From contig JAILBP010000038.1 in assembly GCA_024680835.1 (NCBI GenBank), forward strand, positions 1-19,996: 19,996 nt of DNA, read 5' to 3'. This document shows positions 1 through 7,566 of this stretch, in pieces. The stretch is from RGIG6904 sp024680835 (GTDB lineage: Bacteria; Bacillota; Clostridia; Lachnospirales; Lachnospiraceae). The notes beneath the pieces were generated by a model, which worked only from the letters and a program-made list of their open reading frames with translations, had not been told where the DNA came from and searched no databases. The number at the start of each line of letters is the position of its first letter. The stretch's first letter is position 1. Made by a program: the position numbers and the translations under genes.

Positions 1-1
1 G

Positions 2-418
2 GGAACAGGACATGCCCGTCAGGGATCTACACGTTCACCCCAGTGGGCAGGCGGCGGCGTTGTGTTCGCTCCGGTTCCGAGAGATTACTCTTTCAAGATC
101 AACAAAAAGGAAAAGAGAGCAGCATTAAAATCAGCGCTCACATCAAGAGTTTCAGAGAACAAGATCTATGTCCTGGACAATCTTGCACTTGACGAGATCA
201 AGACCAAGAAATTTGCCGGTGTGCTCAATGCACTTGATGTACAGAAGGCTCTCGTGGTTTTGGCAGAAAATGACCTTAACGTAGTACTTTCAGCCAGAAA
301 CGTACCGAATGTAAAGGTTTCACTTCCGAATACCATCAACGTATATGACATCTTAAAGTATGGCAACCTTGTCATCACACAGGATGCCGTTAAGAAAATC
401 GAGGAGGTGTATGCATAA
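2..418 (+). CDS. rplD: 50S ribosomal protein L4, 5' truncated by window edge
   Basis: L4 binds 23S rRNA near the peptide exit tunnel and in many bacteria represses its own S10 operon. The reading frame is already open at base 2 with no start codon, so the N-terminal part lies outside the window. The first visible residues match the conserved L4 loop (GTGHARQGS, then SPQWAGGGVVFAP), which contributes to the tunnel constriction, followed by the typical NKKEKRAALKSAL segment. An internal ATG at 62 is not the real start, because the conserved loop lies upstream of it. The stop codon TAA overlaps the rplW start as TAATG, implying translational coupling. Identification is secure, but completeness of the N-terminus cannot be judged. 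Confidence 0.97.
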   Translation, partial: GTGHARQGSTRSPQWAGGGVVFAPVPRDYSFKINKKEKRAALKSALTSRVSENKIYVLDNLALDEIKTKKFAGVLNALDVQKALVVLAENDLNVVLSARNVPNVKVSLPNTINVYDILKYGNLVITQDAVKKIEEVYA

Positions 419-717
419 TGGCAAACTTAGCATATTACGACGTTATACTCGAGCCGGTCATCACCGAGAAGAGCATGAACGCAATGGCTGAAAAGAAATA
501 CACATTCTATGTACATACTGACGCCAACAAGAGTCAGGTAAAGGAAGCGGTTGAGAAGATGTTCGAAGGCACAAAGGTTGCTTCGGTGAACACCATGAAC
601 TTGAACGGCAAGAACAAGAGACGTGGTATGGTTACAGGAAAGACCGCTCAGAGAAAGAAGGCTATCGTAACCCTTACACAGGATTCGGCAGATATCGAGA
701 TCTTCTCAGGATTATGA
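418..717 (+). CDS. rplW: 50S ribosomal protein L23
   Basis: L23 is an early-assembly protein at the tunnel exit and the docking site for trigger factor and SRP. The 99-residue product has the normal length and the family pattern: an N-terminal DVILEPVITEKSMNAMAEKKYTF block and a central KVASVNTMNLNGKNKRRG loop. The start ATG overlaps the rplD stop by one base, and a GAGGAGG sequence inside the end of rplD serves as the ribosome-binding site. Order rplD-rplW-rplB is that of the S10 operon. Confidence 0.97.
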   Translation: MANLAYYDVILEPVITEKSMNAMAEKKYTFYVHTDANKSQVKEAVEKMFEGTKVASVNTMNLNGKNKRRGMVTGKTAQRKKAIVTLTQDSADIEIFSGL

Positions 718-726
718 TGTGAGAGA

Positions 727-771
727 GGGGTTAACCCCAAACCTTCAGACATTATGCGTCAGAAAAGACGC
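727..771 (+). promoter_or_regulatory. Two small hairpins in the rplW-rplB spacer
   Basis: The 86-bp gap before rplB is the longest inside the S10 part of the cluster. It contains a perfect palindrome (GGGG-TTAA-CCCC, 727-738) and a second hairpin (GCGTC, loop AGAAAA, GACGC, 756-771), followed by an AAAGGAGAAAG ribosome-binding site. No run of T follows either hairpin, so they are not intrinsic terminators. They may mark an RNA processing point or a protein-binding leader for rplB; this is inference only. Confidence 0.4.
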
Positions 772-803
772 GAGATCAAAAACAAACCGAAAGGAGAAAG
801 AAA

Positions 804-1652
804 ATGGGAATCAAGAGTTATAACCCATATACACCTTCCAGAAGAAATATGACAGGGTCAGATTTTTCTGAGATCACGAAGGATACCCCTGAAAAGTCGC
901 TTTTAGTTAACCTTAAGAAAACGGCAGGTCGCAACAATCAGGGTAAGATAACCGTCAGACATCACGGCGGCGGAAATAAGAGAAAATACAGAGTAATAGA
1001 TTTCAAGAGAAATAAAGACGGCATTCCGGCAAAGGTAATCGGTATCGAGTATGATCCGAACCGTACAGCCAACATCGCACTGGTCGCTTACGCAGACGGC
1101 GAGAAGGCATACATCCTTGCACCGGCAGGTCTTACAGACGGCATGACCATCATGAACGGACCGGATGCTGAGGTTCGCCTCGGTAACTGCCTCCCTCTTG
1201 AGAAGATCCCGGTTGGTACCCAGATACATAACATTGAGCTTTATCCCGGACGCGGCGGGCAGCTTGTTCGTTCGGCAGGATTGAGCGCACAGCTTATGGC
1301 AAAAGAAGGAAAGTACGCAACACTTCGTCTTCCTTCAGGCGAGATGAGAATGGTTCCGATCATCTGCCGCGCTACTATCGGCGTTATCGGAAACGGTGAT
1401 CACAACCTTATCAATTACGGTAAGGCAGGACGCAAGCGTAACATGGGAATCCGTCCGACAGTCCGCGGTTCTGTTATGAACCCGAACGACCATCCGCATG
1501 GTGGTGGTGAAGGACGCGCACCGATCGGCCGTCCGGGTCCGTGTACTCCTTGGGGTAAGCCGGCACTTGGTCTTAAGACGCGTAAAAAGAAGAAAGCTTC
1601 AAACAAGCTTATCGTAAGGCGTCGTGACGGCAGAGCAATCAAGACTAAGTAA
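804..1652 (+). CDS. rplB: 50S ribosomal protein L2
   Basis: L2 is a primary 23S rRNA-binding protein needed for subunit association and peptidyl transferase activity. The 282-residue product is about full family length (usually 273-280). It begins MGIKSYNPYTPSRRNMTG and carries the RNA-binding core (KITVRHHGGGNKRKYR, about residues 48-63). Near the C-terminus is the hallmark NPNDHPHGGGEG motif with the conserved histidine, then PWGKPALG and a basic tail. The start is set by an AAAGGAG site upstream. It is separated from rplW by a hairpin-containing spacer. Confidence 0.98.
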   Translation: MGIKSYNPYTPSRRNMTGSDFSEITKDTPEKSLLVNLKKTAGRNNQGKITVRHHGGGNKRKYRVIDFKRNKDGIPAKVIGIEYDPNRTANIALVAYADGEKAYILAPAGLTDGMTIMNGPDAEVRLGNCLPLEKIPVGTQIHNIELYPGRGGQLVRSAGLSAQLMAKEGKYATLRLPSGEMRMVPIICRATIGVIGNGDHNLINYGKAGRKRNMGIRPTVRGSVMNPNDHPHGGGEGRAPIGRPGPCTPWGKPALGLKTRKKKKASNKLIVRRRDGRAIKTK

Positions 1653-1667
1653 GAGGAGGAAAATCAG

Positions 1668-1943
1668 ATGGCAAGATCACTTAAGAAAGGCCCTTTTGCA
1701 GATGAGAGCCTGTTAAAGAAGATAGACGCATTAAATACTTCAGGTGATAAGACTGTTGTTAAAACATGGTCTCGTCGTTCAACAATCTTTCCTTCATTCG
1801 TTGGACACACAATAGCTGTTCACGACGGAAGAAAGCATGTTCCGGTGTATATCACTGAAGACATGGTTGGACACAAGCTTGGCGAGTTCGTTGCTACGAG
1901 AACTTACAGAGGACACGTCAAGGCAGAGAAGAAGTCACGTTAA
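1668..1943 (+). CDS. rpsS: 30S ribosomal protein S19
   Basis: S19 sits in the 30S head next to S13 and contacts the A-site region. The 91-residue product shows the family signature throughout: ARSLKKGPFADESLLKKI at the start, then TWSRRSTIFPSFVGHTIAVHDG, and finally GHKLGEFVATRTYRGH. The start is supported by AGAGGAGG just upstream (about 1651-1658). It lies in the conserved order rplB-rpsS-rplV. Confidence 0.97.
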   Translation: MARSLKKGPFADESLLKKIDALNTSGDKTVVKTWSRRSTIFPSFVGHTIAVHDGRKHVPVYITEDMVGHKLGEFVATRTYRGHVKAEKKSR

Positions 1944-1963
1944 TAGAGAGGAGGTTTCTTTCC

Positions 1964-2350
1964 ATGGCAAAAGGACATAGATCCCAGATCAAGAGAGAGA
2001 GAAATGAGAATAAAGATACCAGACCTTCGGCAAAGTTATCTTTTGCCAGAATGTCAGTGACAAAGGCTTGCTTTGTCTTGGATGCAATCCGTGGCAAAGA
2101 TGTAGATACCGCACTTGCTATTGTAACCTATAATCCGAGATACGCTTCAGAGGTTATCGCAAAGCTCTTAAAGAGTGCTATTGCAAATGCCGAGAATAAC
2201 AACGGCATGAACAGAGCAGATCTTTACATCGAAGAGTGCTACGCAAACAAAGGACCTACAATGAAGAGAATCCAGCCAAGAGCACAGGGCAGGGCTTACA
2301 GGATCGAGAAGAGAATGAGCCACATCACCATAGTGCTGAACGAGAGATAG
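1964..2350 (+). CDS. rplV: 50S ribosomal protein L22
   Basis: L22 lines the nascent-peptide exit tunnel; its beta-hairpin is a known site of macrolide-resistance mutations. The 128-residue product has a somewhat long N-terminal extension rich in Lys, Arg and Asp before the usual start of homology (ARMSVTKACFVLDAIRGKDV). The C-terminal hairpin region reads KGPTMKRIQPRAQGRAYRI and ends SHITIVLNER, so the tunnel loop is intact. The start ATG follows an AGAGGAGGTTT site. The next gene begins ten bases after the stop. Confidence 0.97.
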   Translation: MAKGHRSQIKRERNENKDTRPSAKLSFARMSVTKACFVLDAIRGKDVDTALAIVTYNPRYASEVIAKLLKSAIANAENNNGMNRADLYIEECYANKGPTMKRIQPRAQGRAYRIEKRMSHITIVLNER

Positions 2351-2360
2351 GAGGAAAACA

Positions 2361-3020
2361 ATGGGACAGAAAGTCAATCCACACGGACTCAGAGTCGGTA
2401 TCATAAAGGATTGGGATTCAAGATGGTATGCTGAGAAGAATTTCGCAGACAACCTTATCGAAGATCACAAGATCCGTAAATTCTTAAAGAAAAAGCTTTA
2501 CGCTGCCGGCATCTCAAAGATTGAGATCGAGAGAGCGTCAGACAAAGTAAAGGTTATACTGTTCACTGCTAAGCCGGGCGTTGTAATCGGTAAGGGCGGA
2601 ACAGAGATCGACAAGATCAAAGCTGAAGTTCAGAAGCTCACCGCTTCAAAGCTTGTTTTGGATGTAAAAGAGATCAAGAGACCGGACAGAGACGCACAGC
2701 TTGTTGCAGAGAACATCGCAGCACAGCTTGAGAACCGTGTTTCTTTCAGAAGAGCTATGAAGTCTTGCATGCAGCGTACCATGAAGTCGGGCGCTAAGGG
2801 AATCAAGGCAGCCTGCTCAGGACGTCTGGGCGGTGCAGATATGGCTCGTACAGAGTTTTATTCAGAGGGCACTATCCCTCTTCAGACACTTCGTGCCGAC
2901 ATCGACTACGGATTTGCAGAGGCAGACACAACCTACGGTAAGATAGGTGTTAAGGTTTGGATCTACAACGGCGAGATACTTCCGGGTCAGAAAGGTAACA
3001 AGGAAGGAGGAGCACAGTAA
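2361..3020 (+). CDS. rpsC: 30S ribosomal protein S3
   Basis: S3 forms part of the mRNA entry channel on the 30S head. The 219-residue product starts MGQKVNPHGLRVGI as in nearly all bacteria, carries a KH domain with the GKGG loop at about residues 77-80, and ends with the S3 C-terminal domain (KGIKAACSGRLGGADMARTE, then GEILPG). A TAGGAGG site precedes the ATG and uses the rplV stop codon as part of its sequence. The stop codon overlaps the rplP start by one base (TAATG). Confidence 0.98.
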   Translation: MGQKVNPHGLRVGIIKDWDSRWYAEKNFADNLIEDHKIRKFLKKKLYAAGISKIEIERASDKVKVILFTAKPGVVIGKGGTEIDKIKAEVQKLTASKLVLDVKEIKRPDRDAQLVAENIAAQLENRVSFRRAMKSCMQRTMKSGAKGIKAACSGRLGGADMARTEFYSEGTIPLQTLRADIDYGFAEADTTYGKIGVKVWIYNGEILPGQKGNKEGGAQ

Positions 3021-3457
3021 TGTTAATGCCAAAGAGAGTGAAGCGCAGGAAACAGTTCCGCGGTTCAATGAGAGGTAAGGCTTCAAGAGGCAATACCATA
3101 ACTTACGGTGAGTACGGTATCGTAGCTACCGAGCCCTGCTGGATCAAGTCAAATCAGATCGAGGCAGCCCGTGTCGCTATCAACCGTTATATCAAGAGAG
3201 GCGGTAAGGTCTGGATCAAGATTTTCCCGGATAAACCGGTTACCGCAAAGCCGGCTGAGACTCGAATGGGTTCAGGAAAAGGTGCTCTTGAGTACTGGGT
3301 AGCAGTTGTAAAACCGGGTCGCGTTATGTTTGAGATCTCCGGTGTATCAGAGGAAATTGCGAGAGAGGCATTACGTCTTGCTACACACAAATTACCTTGC
3401 AAGTGTAAGATCGTTTCGCGTGCAGATTTAGAAGGCGGTGAATCAAATGAAGAGTAA
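3020..3457 (+). CDS. rplP: 50S ribosomal protein L16
   Basis: L16 organises the A-site finger region and helps position tRNA in the large subunit. The product is 145 residues and begins MLMPKRVKRRKQFRGSMRG, the normal L16 start, so the ATG overlapping the rpsC stop is preferred over the second ATG at 3026. The RMGSGKGALEYWVAVVKPG core is intact. The 3' end overlaps rpmC by eleven bases, and the rpmC ribosome-binding site lies inside this gene. Confidence 0.97.
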   Translation: MLMPKRVKRRKQFRGSMRGKASRGNTITYGEYGIVATEPCWIKSNQIEAARVAINRYIKRGGKVWIKIFPDKPVTAKPAETRMGSGKGALEYWVAVVKPGRVMFEISGVSEEIAREALRLATHKLPCKCKIVSRADLEGGESNEE

Positions 3458-3650
3458 AAAATACAACGAAGAGCTGCGTACACAGTCAGTTGATGATCTG
3501 TCAGCACAGCTCACAGAAGCTAAGAAAGAGCTTTTCAACCTCAGATTCCAGAATGCCACAAATCAGCTTGATAACACAGGCAGGATCAAAGAGGTAAGAA
3601 GAAATATAGCCAGAATCCAGACCATTATATCTGAGAAGGCTAATGCATAA
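3447..3650 (+). CDS. rpmC: 50S ribosomal protein L29
   Basis: L29 is a small helical protein near the tunnel exit. I choose the ATG at 3447, giving 67 residues (MKSKKYNEELR). It lies eight bases after the GAAGGCGG site at 3431-3438, while the in-frame GTG at 3438 falls inside that site. The family signature KKELFNLRFQNATNQLDNTGRIKEVRRNIARI is split here as KKELFNLRFQ and RIKEVRRNIARIQT, both present. It overlaps the end of rplP. Confidence 0.95.
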   Translation: MKSKKYNEELRTQSVDDLSAQLTEAKKELFNLRFQNATNQLDNTGRIKEVRRNIARIQTIISEKANA

Positions 3651-3673
3651 TCCGTATGAAAGGAGATAAGACA

Positions 3674-3931
3674 GTGGAAGAAAGAAATCTTAGAAAAACA
3701 CGTGTTGGTATCGTTACCAGCGATAAGATGGATAAGACCATTACTGTAGCTGTAAAAGACAACGTCAGACATCCTCTGTACGGAAAGATCGTAAAGAGAA
3801 CATACAAACTCAAGGCTCATGATGAGAACAATGAGTGTAAGATCGGTGATACAGTAAGAGTCATGGAGACAAGACCTCTTTCAAAAGATAAGAGATGGAG
3901 ACTTGTCGAGATTATTGAGAGAGCTAAATAG
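3674..3931 (+). CDS. rpsQ: 30S ribosomal protein S17
   Basis: S17 is a primary 16S rRNA-binding protein with an OB fold. An in-frame ATG at 3656 would add six residues, but AGGAG at 3661-3665 is placed correctly for the GTG at 3674. That start gives 85 residues beginning MEERNLRKTRVG, the usual family length and N-terminus. Conserved features are VTSDKMDKTITVAV, the HPLYGKIVKRT strand and RPLSKDKRWRLVEI near the end. GTG starts also occur at rpsN and rpoA in this window. Confidence 0.95.
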   Translation: MEERNLRKTRVGIVTSDKMDKTITVAVKDNVRHPLYGKIVKRTYKLKAHDENNECKIGDTVRVMETRPLSKDKRWRLVEIIERAK

Positions 3932-3949
3932 TAAAAGGAGGTTACCGAT

Positions 3950-4318
3950 ATGGTACAGCAGGAAAGCAGACTTGTGGTAGCCGACAATACCGGTGCTAAG
4001 GAGCTCTTAGTAATCCGTGTTATGGGCGGTTCGACAAGAAGATATGCAAATATTGGTGATGTTATCGTTGCCAGCGTTAAAGACGCAACGCCGGGCGGCG
4101 TTGTAAAGAAGGGTGATGTTGTAAAGGCCGTTGTAGTACGTTCCGTAAAGGGCGCACGTCGTAAGGACGGTTCATACATCAAGTTTGATGAGAACGCTGC
4201 AGTCATCATCAAGGAAGACAAGACACCCAGAGGTACACGTATTTTTGGACCCGTTGCAAGAGAGCTTCGCGAGAAGCAGTTCATGAAGATCGTATCCCTT
4301 GCTCCGGAAGTATTATAG
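3950..4318 (+). CDS. rplN: 50S ribosomal protein L14
   Basis: L14 lies at the subunit interface and is the binding site of the silencing factor RsfS. The 122-residue product is exactly the usual family length and starts MVQQESRLVVADNTGAKELL. The conserved RGTRIFGPVARELRE segment near the C-terminus is present. An AAAAGGAGG site precedes the ATG. The TAG stop is embedded in the ribosome-binding site of rplX, so the two genes are probably coupled. Confidence 0.98.
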   Translation: MVQQESRLVVADNTGAKELLVIRVMGGSTRRYANIGDVIVASVKDATPGGVVKKGDVVKAVVVRSVKGARRKDGSYIKFDENAAVIIKEDKTPRGTRIFGPVARELREKQFMKIVSLAPEVL

Positions 4319-4328
4319 GAGGCGCATG

Positions 4329-4643
4329 ATGGCATCATTAAAGATAAAAAAAGGTGATACCGTAAAGGTCATCGCCGGAAAAGACAAGGACAGAGAAGGA
4401 AAGGTTATTTCCGTTGATCCAAAGAAGAGCACTGTCATCGTTGAGGGCGTTAACATGCAGAAAAAGCACACAAAGCCCAGCATGGCAAATCAGAACGGCG
4501 GTATCGTTCATCAGGAAGGTCCCATCAGTGTTTCTAACGTAATGTATGTACACAAGGGAAAGACAACACGTGTAGGTTTCCGTGTTAATGAGGACGGTTC
4601 AAAGGTTCGCATCGCAAAGACAACCGGCGATGTAATAGACTAA
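4329..4643 (+). CDS. rplX: 50S ribosomal protein L24
   Basis: L24 nucleates assembly of the large subunit. Three in-frame starts are possible: a TTG/CTG-type start inside rplN, ATG 4326 and ATG 4329. AGGAGG at 4317-4322 leaves six bases before 4329 but only three before 4326, so I choose 4329, giving 104 residues (MASLKIKKGDTVKVIAGKDK). A KOW motif covers the first 35 residues, and the family segment EGVNMQKKHTKP follows. The length is typical for this family. Confidence 0.94.
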   Translation: MASLKIKKGDTVKVIAGKDKDREGKVISVDPKKSTVIVEGVNMQKKHTKPSMANQNGGIVHQEGPISVSNVMYVHKGKTTRVGFRVNEDGSKVRIAKTTGDVID

Positions 4644-4659
4644 GGGGGAGGCATAAACG

Positions 4660-5199
4660 TTGAGCAGATATAGAGAATTATACGAAAACGAAATAAAAGC
4701 TGCAATGCAGCAGAAGTTCGGCTACAAGAACGTTTACCAGATACCGAAGCTCGATAAGATCGTCATCAACATGGGTGTTGGTGAGGCAAAGGAAAACGCT
4801 AAGATCTTAGAGGCAGCCATGAGCGACCTTGAATTGATCACAGGTCAGAAGCCGGTTGCTACAAAGTCAAAGAATTCGGTTGCAAACTTCAAGATCAGAG
4901 AGGGTATGCCTATCGGATGCAAGGTTACACTGAGAGGCGAGAAGATGTACGAGTTCCTTGACAGACTCGTAAACCTCGCACTTCCCCGTGTGCGTGACTT
5001 CCGTGGTGTAAACCCCAATGCTTTCGACGGCAGAGGCAATTATGCTCTTGGTATCAAAGAGCAGCTCATCTTCCCGGAGGTTGAGTACGATAAGATCGAC
5101 AAGGTGAGAGGTATGGATATCATCTTTGTTACCACAGCAAAAACAGACGAAGAGGCTCGTGAGTTGCTGACTCTCTTCAACATGCCATACGCAAAGTAA
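4660..5199 (+). CDS. rplE: 50S ribosomal protein L5
   Basis: L5 binds 5S rRNA and contacts P-site tRNA. The 179-residue product has the normal length and carries KIVINMGVGEA, the GQKPVATKSKNSVANFKIREG loop (positions about 61-81) and the RDFRGVNPNAFDGRGNYALG segment. The start codon is TTG, eight bases after GGGGGAGG at 4644-4651. The N-terminal sequence SRYRELYENEI fits the family, so this rare start is well supported. Confidence 0.96.
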   Translation: MSRYRELYENEIKAAMQQKFGYKNVYQIPKLDKIVINMGVGEAKENAKILEAAMSDLELITGQKPVATKSKNSVANFKIREGMPIGCKVTLRGEKMYEFLDRLVNLALPRVRDFRGVNPNAFDGRGNYALGIKEQLIFPEVEYDKIDKVRGMDIIFVTTAKTDEEARELLTLFNMPYAK

Positions 5200-5215
5200 A
5201 CAGGAGGAAGTAAAA

Positions 5216-5401
5216 GTGGCTAAGACATCAATGAAAATAAAGCAGCAGCGCGCTCCTAAGTTCTCAACAAGAGCTTATACACGATGCAGAGTATGTGGAC
5301 GTCCGCACTCAGTGCTTAGAAAATATGGTATCTGCAGAGTATGCTTCCGTGAGATGGCATACAAGGGAGAGATCCCGGGCGTAAAGAAAGCATCTTGGTA
5401 G
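5216..5401 (+). CDS. rpsN: 30S ribosomal protein S14, zinc-binding short form
   Basis: S14 is a late-assembling protein of the 30S head. This is the short 61-residue type with a zinc ribbon: CRVC, then twelve residues, then CRVC (RPHSVLRKYGI between them). A zinc-free paralogue, if present, is elsewhere in the genome. The start is GTG at 5216 after an AGGAGG site; an internal ATG six codons in would remove conserved basic residues. Order rplE-rpsN-rpsH is standard for the spc operon. Confidence 0.96.
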   Translation: MAKTSMKIKQQRAPKFSTRAYTRCRVCGRPHSVLRKYGICRVCFREMAYKGEIPGVKKASW

Positions 5402-5420
5402 AATAGGAGGAAAGAATATC

Positions 5421-5822
5421 ATGACAATGAGCGATCCAATCGCAGATATGCTTACAAGAATCCGTAACGCAAATACTGCAAAACACGATACAGTTGATGT
5501 TCCTTCTTCAAAGATGAAGGTTGCAATCGCCGACATTCTGGTAGATGAGGGATACATCGCAAAATACGATCTGATCGATAACGGCAATTTCAAGACGATC
5601 CGCATCACATTGAAGTACAGCGCCGGAAAGACAGAGAAGATCATCACAGGCATCAAGAGGATCTCTAAGCCGGGTCTTCGTATCTATGCCGGCAAGGAAG
5701 ATATACCTTCAGTTCTGGGTGGACTTGGTATAGCTATCCTTTCCACAAACAAAGGTATACTCACAGACAAGCAGGCTCGCAAAGAGAACGTTGGCGGTGA
5801 GGTTTTAGCATTCGTTTGGTAA
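5421..5822 (+). CDS. rpsH: 30S ribosomal protein S8
   Basis: S8 is a primary 16S rRNA-binding protein; in Escherichia coli it represses the spc operon by binding its mRNA near rplE. The 133-residue product starts MTMSDPIADMLTRIRNAN, and ATG 5427 is an equally plausible start given AGGAGG at 5405-5410. The C-terminal RNA-binding signature is clear (LSTNKGILTDKQARKENVGGEVLAFVW). I did not identify an S8-like helix in the mRNA by eye. Confidence 0.96.
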   Translation: MTMSDPIADMLTRIRNANTAKHDTVDVPSSKMKVAIADILVDEGYIAKYDLIDNGNFKTIRITLKYSAGKTEKIITGIKRISKPGLRIYAGKEDIPSVLGGLGIAILSTNKGILTDKQARKENVGGEVLAFVW

Positions 5823-5856
5823 TTACAGTTTTCAATAATATTCAGGAGGTACGGGC

Positions 5857-6396
5857 ATGTCACGTATAGGAAGAATGCCAATCGCAGTACCGGCCGGTGT
5901 TACGGTTGATATTGCAGAAAATAACAAAGTGACGGTTAAGGGACCAAAGGGTACTTTAGAGAGAACCCTTCCGGGCGAGATGACAATCGAGCTTAAGGAT
6001 GGTCAGATCGAGGTCACAAGACCCAACGATCTCAAGAAGATGAAATCACTTCACGGTCTTACCAGAACATTGATCAATAACATGGTTGTGGGTGTAACAG
6101 AAGGTTACAAGAAGACCCTTGAAGTTAACGGTGTAGGTTACAGAGCATCAAAGAGCGGAAAGACTCTTACTCTTAACCTTGGATACTCACATCCGGTTGA
6201 GATGACCGATCCGGAAGGTATCGAGTCAGCAGTTGATGGTAACAAGATCATCATCAGCGGTATCGACAAAGAGCGTGTGGGACAGTTCGCAGCAGAGATC
6301 AGAGACAAGAGAAGACCTGAGCCGTATAAGGGTAAGGGTATCAAGTATGCTGATGAAGTTATCAGACGTAAGGTCGGCAAGACAGGTAAGAAGTAA
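5857..6396 (+). CDS. rplF: 50S ribosomal protein L6
   Basis: L6 sits near the factor-binding site of the large subunit. The 179-residue product begins MSRIGRMPIAVPAGV, contains the duplicated L6 fold, and has the second-domain signature RRPEPYKGKGIKYADEVIRRKVGKTGKK at its C-terminus (seen as PEPYKGKGI and RRKVGKTGKK). A TCAGGAGGTA site precedes the ATG. Length and ends are normal. Confidence 0.97.
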   Translation: MSRIGRMPIAVPAGVTVDIAENNKVTVKGPKGTLERTLPGEMTIELKDGQIEVTRPNDLKKMKSLHGLTRTLINNMVVGVTEGYKKTLEVNGVGYRASKSGKTLTLNLGYSHPVEMTDPEGIESAVDGNKIIISGIDKERVGQFAAEIRDKRRPEPYKGKGIKYADEVIRRKVGKTGKK

Positions 6397-6410
6397 GGGA
6401 GGAAAATAGA

Positions 6411-6779
6411 ATGATAAGCAAGGCATCAAAAGCAGAGATCCGTGCTAAAAAGCACAGAAGACTTCGCAGCAACCTCTCTGGTACTTCAGAGAGACCGCGT
6501 TTAGCAGTTTTCAGAAGCAACAATCACATGTATGCACAGATCATCGACGATTCAAAGGGTACAACACTTGTTTCAGCAAGCACCCTTGACGCTGATGTTA
6601 AGGCATCCGTTGAGAAGACAAATAACAAAGAGGCCGCAGCAGCAGTTGGTACTGCAGTTGCAAAGAAGGCTCTCGACAAAGGTATCACTACAGTAGTATT
6701 TGACCGTGGAGGATTTATATACCAGGGTAAGATACAGGCTTTGGCAGACGCGGCACGTGAAGCCGGGTTAACATTCTAA
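6411..6779 (+). CDS. rplR: 50S ribosomal protein L18
   Basis: L18 binds 5S rRNA together with L5 and L25. The 122-residue product has the basic N-terminus (AKKHRRLRSNLSGTSERPRL), the strand LAVFRSNNHMYAQIID, and the closing FDRGGFIYQGKIQALADAAREAGL signature, seen here as FDRGG and KIQALADAAREAGL. Ribosome-binding site is GGGAGGAAAA. Normal length and position between rplF and rpsE. Confidence 0.97.
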   Translation: MISKASKAEIRAKKHRRLRSNLSGTSERPRLAVFRSNNHMYAQIIDDSKGTTLVSASTLDADVKASVEKTNNKEAAAAVGTAVAKKALDKGITTVVFDRGGFIYQGKIQALADAAREAGLTF

Positions 6780-6796
6780 TAGGAGGAAAGAGATCA

Positions 6797-7306
6797 ATGA
6801 GACATGAGATTATTGACGCTGGTAAGTTAGAGTTAACAGACAAAGTCGTTGCCATAAAGCGTGTAACAAAGGTTGTAAAGGGCGGTCGTAACATGCGTTT
6901 CTCTGCACTTGTTGTAGTAGGTGACGGAAACGGACATGTAGGCGCAGGCATCGGAAAGGCAGCCGAGATTCCGGAGGCTATCAGAAAGGGCCGTGAAGAT
7001 GCTACAAAGAGCCTTATCACGGTAAGACTTGATGAGAATAAGTCAATTCCGCATGATATAGATGGAAAGCACACAGGAGCTTCTGTTCTGCTGAAGAGAT
7101 CTCCCGAAGGTACAGGTATCATCGCAGGCGGTCCGGCGCGTGTCGTTTGCGAGATGGCAGGTATTCAGAATATCCGTACAAAATCACTTGGATCAAACAA
7201 CAAGCAGAATGTCGTACTGGCTACCATTGACGCTATCTCAAAGCTTAAGAGTCCTGAGGAAGTAGCTGCTGCCCGCGGAAAATCAGTGGACGAGATAGTA
7301 GGTTAA
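6797..7306 (+). CDS. rpsE: 30S ribosomal protein S5
   Basis: S5 lies at the mRNA entry pore and affects decoding accuracy; changes in its N-terminal loop give spectinomycin resistance. The 169-residue product carries the dsRNA-binding-like N-domain (KVVAIKRVTKVVKGGRNMRF, VVVGDGNGHVGAGIGKA) and the C-domain (GTGIIAGGPARVVCEMAGI, then NVVLATIDAI). The wild-type-like KVVKGGRNM loop is intact. An AGGAGGAAAG site precedes the ATG. Confidence 0.97.
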   Translation: MRHEIIDAGKLELTDKVVAIKRVTKVVKGGRNMRFSALVVVGDGNGHVGAGIGKAAEIPEAIRKGREDATKSLITVRLDENKSIPHDIDGKHTGASVLLKRSPEGTGIIAGGPARVVCEMAGIQNIRTKSLGSNNKQNVVLATIDAISKLKSPEEVAAARGKSVDEIVG

Positions 7307-7319
7307 GGAGGAGCAGAAA

Positions 7320-7505
7320 ATGGCAGATAAGAAACTTAAAGTTACATTGGTAAAGTCTACGATCGGCGCTGTTCCAAAAAACAAAGCTACGATCGAGGCA
7401 CTTGGTCTCAGAAAGCTCAACAGCTTTGTAGAGCTTCCGGACAATGCAGCAACACAGGGTGCTATTCGTAAAGTTGCACCGTATGTTAAAGTTGAAGAGA
7501 TCTGA
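7320..7505 (+). CDS. rpmD: 50S ribosomal protein L30
   Basis: L30 is a small single-domain protein absent from some bacterial lineages. The 61-residue product matches the short bacterial form: KLKVTLVKSTIGAVPKNKATIEALGLRKLN, read here as LVKSTIGAVPKNKATIEALG, then PDNAATQGAIRKVAPYVKVEE. A GGAGGAG site precedes the ATG. A 61-bp spacer without a clear terminator follows, longer than most gaps in this operon. Confidence 0.95.
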   Translation: MADKKLKVTLVKSTIGAVPKNKATIEALGLRKLNSFVELPDNAATQGAIRKVAPYVKVEEI

Positions 7506-7566
7506 TCGAACATAATTTGATTAAATGTACGGTCATACAGAGGTTTAGTACACAGGAGGTAGTAAA

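Noticed and set aside
718..803. Riboswitch before rplB
   Set aside because: The gap is too short and lacks any known aptamer core; only two simple hairpins are visible.
3656..3673. Upstream ATG as the rpsQ start
   Set aside because: It lies immediately before, and overlaps, the AGGAG that serves the GTG at 3674, and the added residues are not family-like.
4299..4328. Longer rplX start inside rplN
   Set aside because: It would precede the AGGAGG site and add residues MLRKYYRRRM not seen in L24.
3817..4338. 173-residue frame antisense to rplN and rpsQ
   Set aside because: Opposite two certain genes, low-complexity Ser/Thr-rich translation typical of an antisense shadow.
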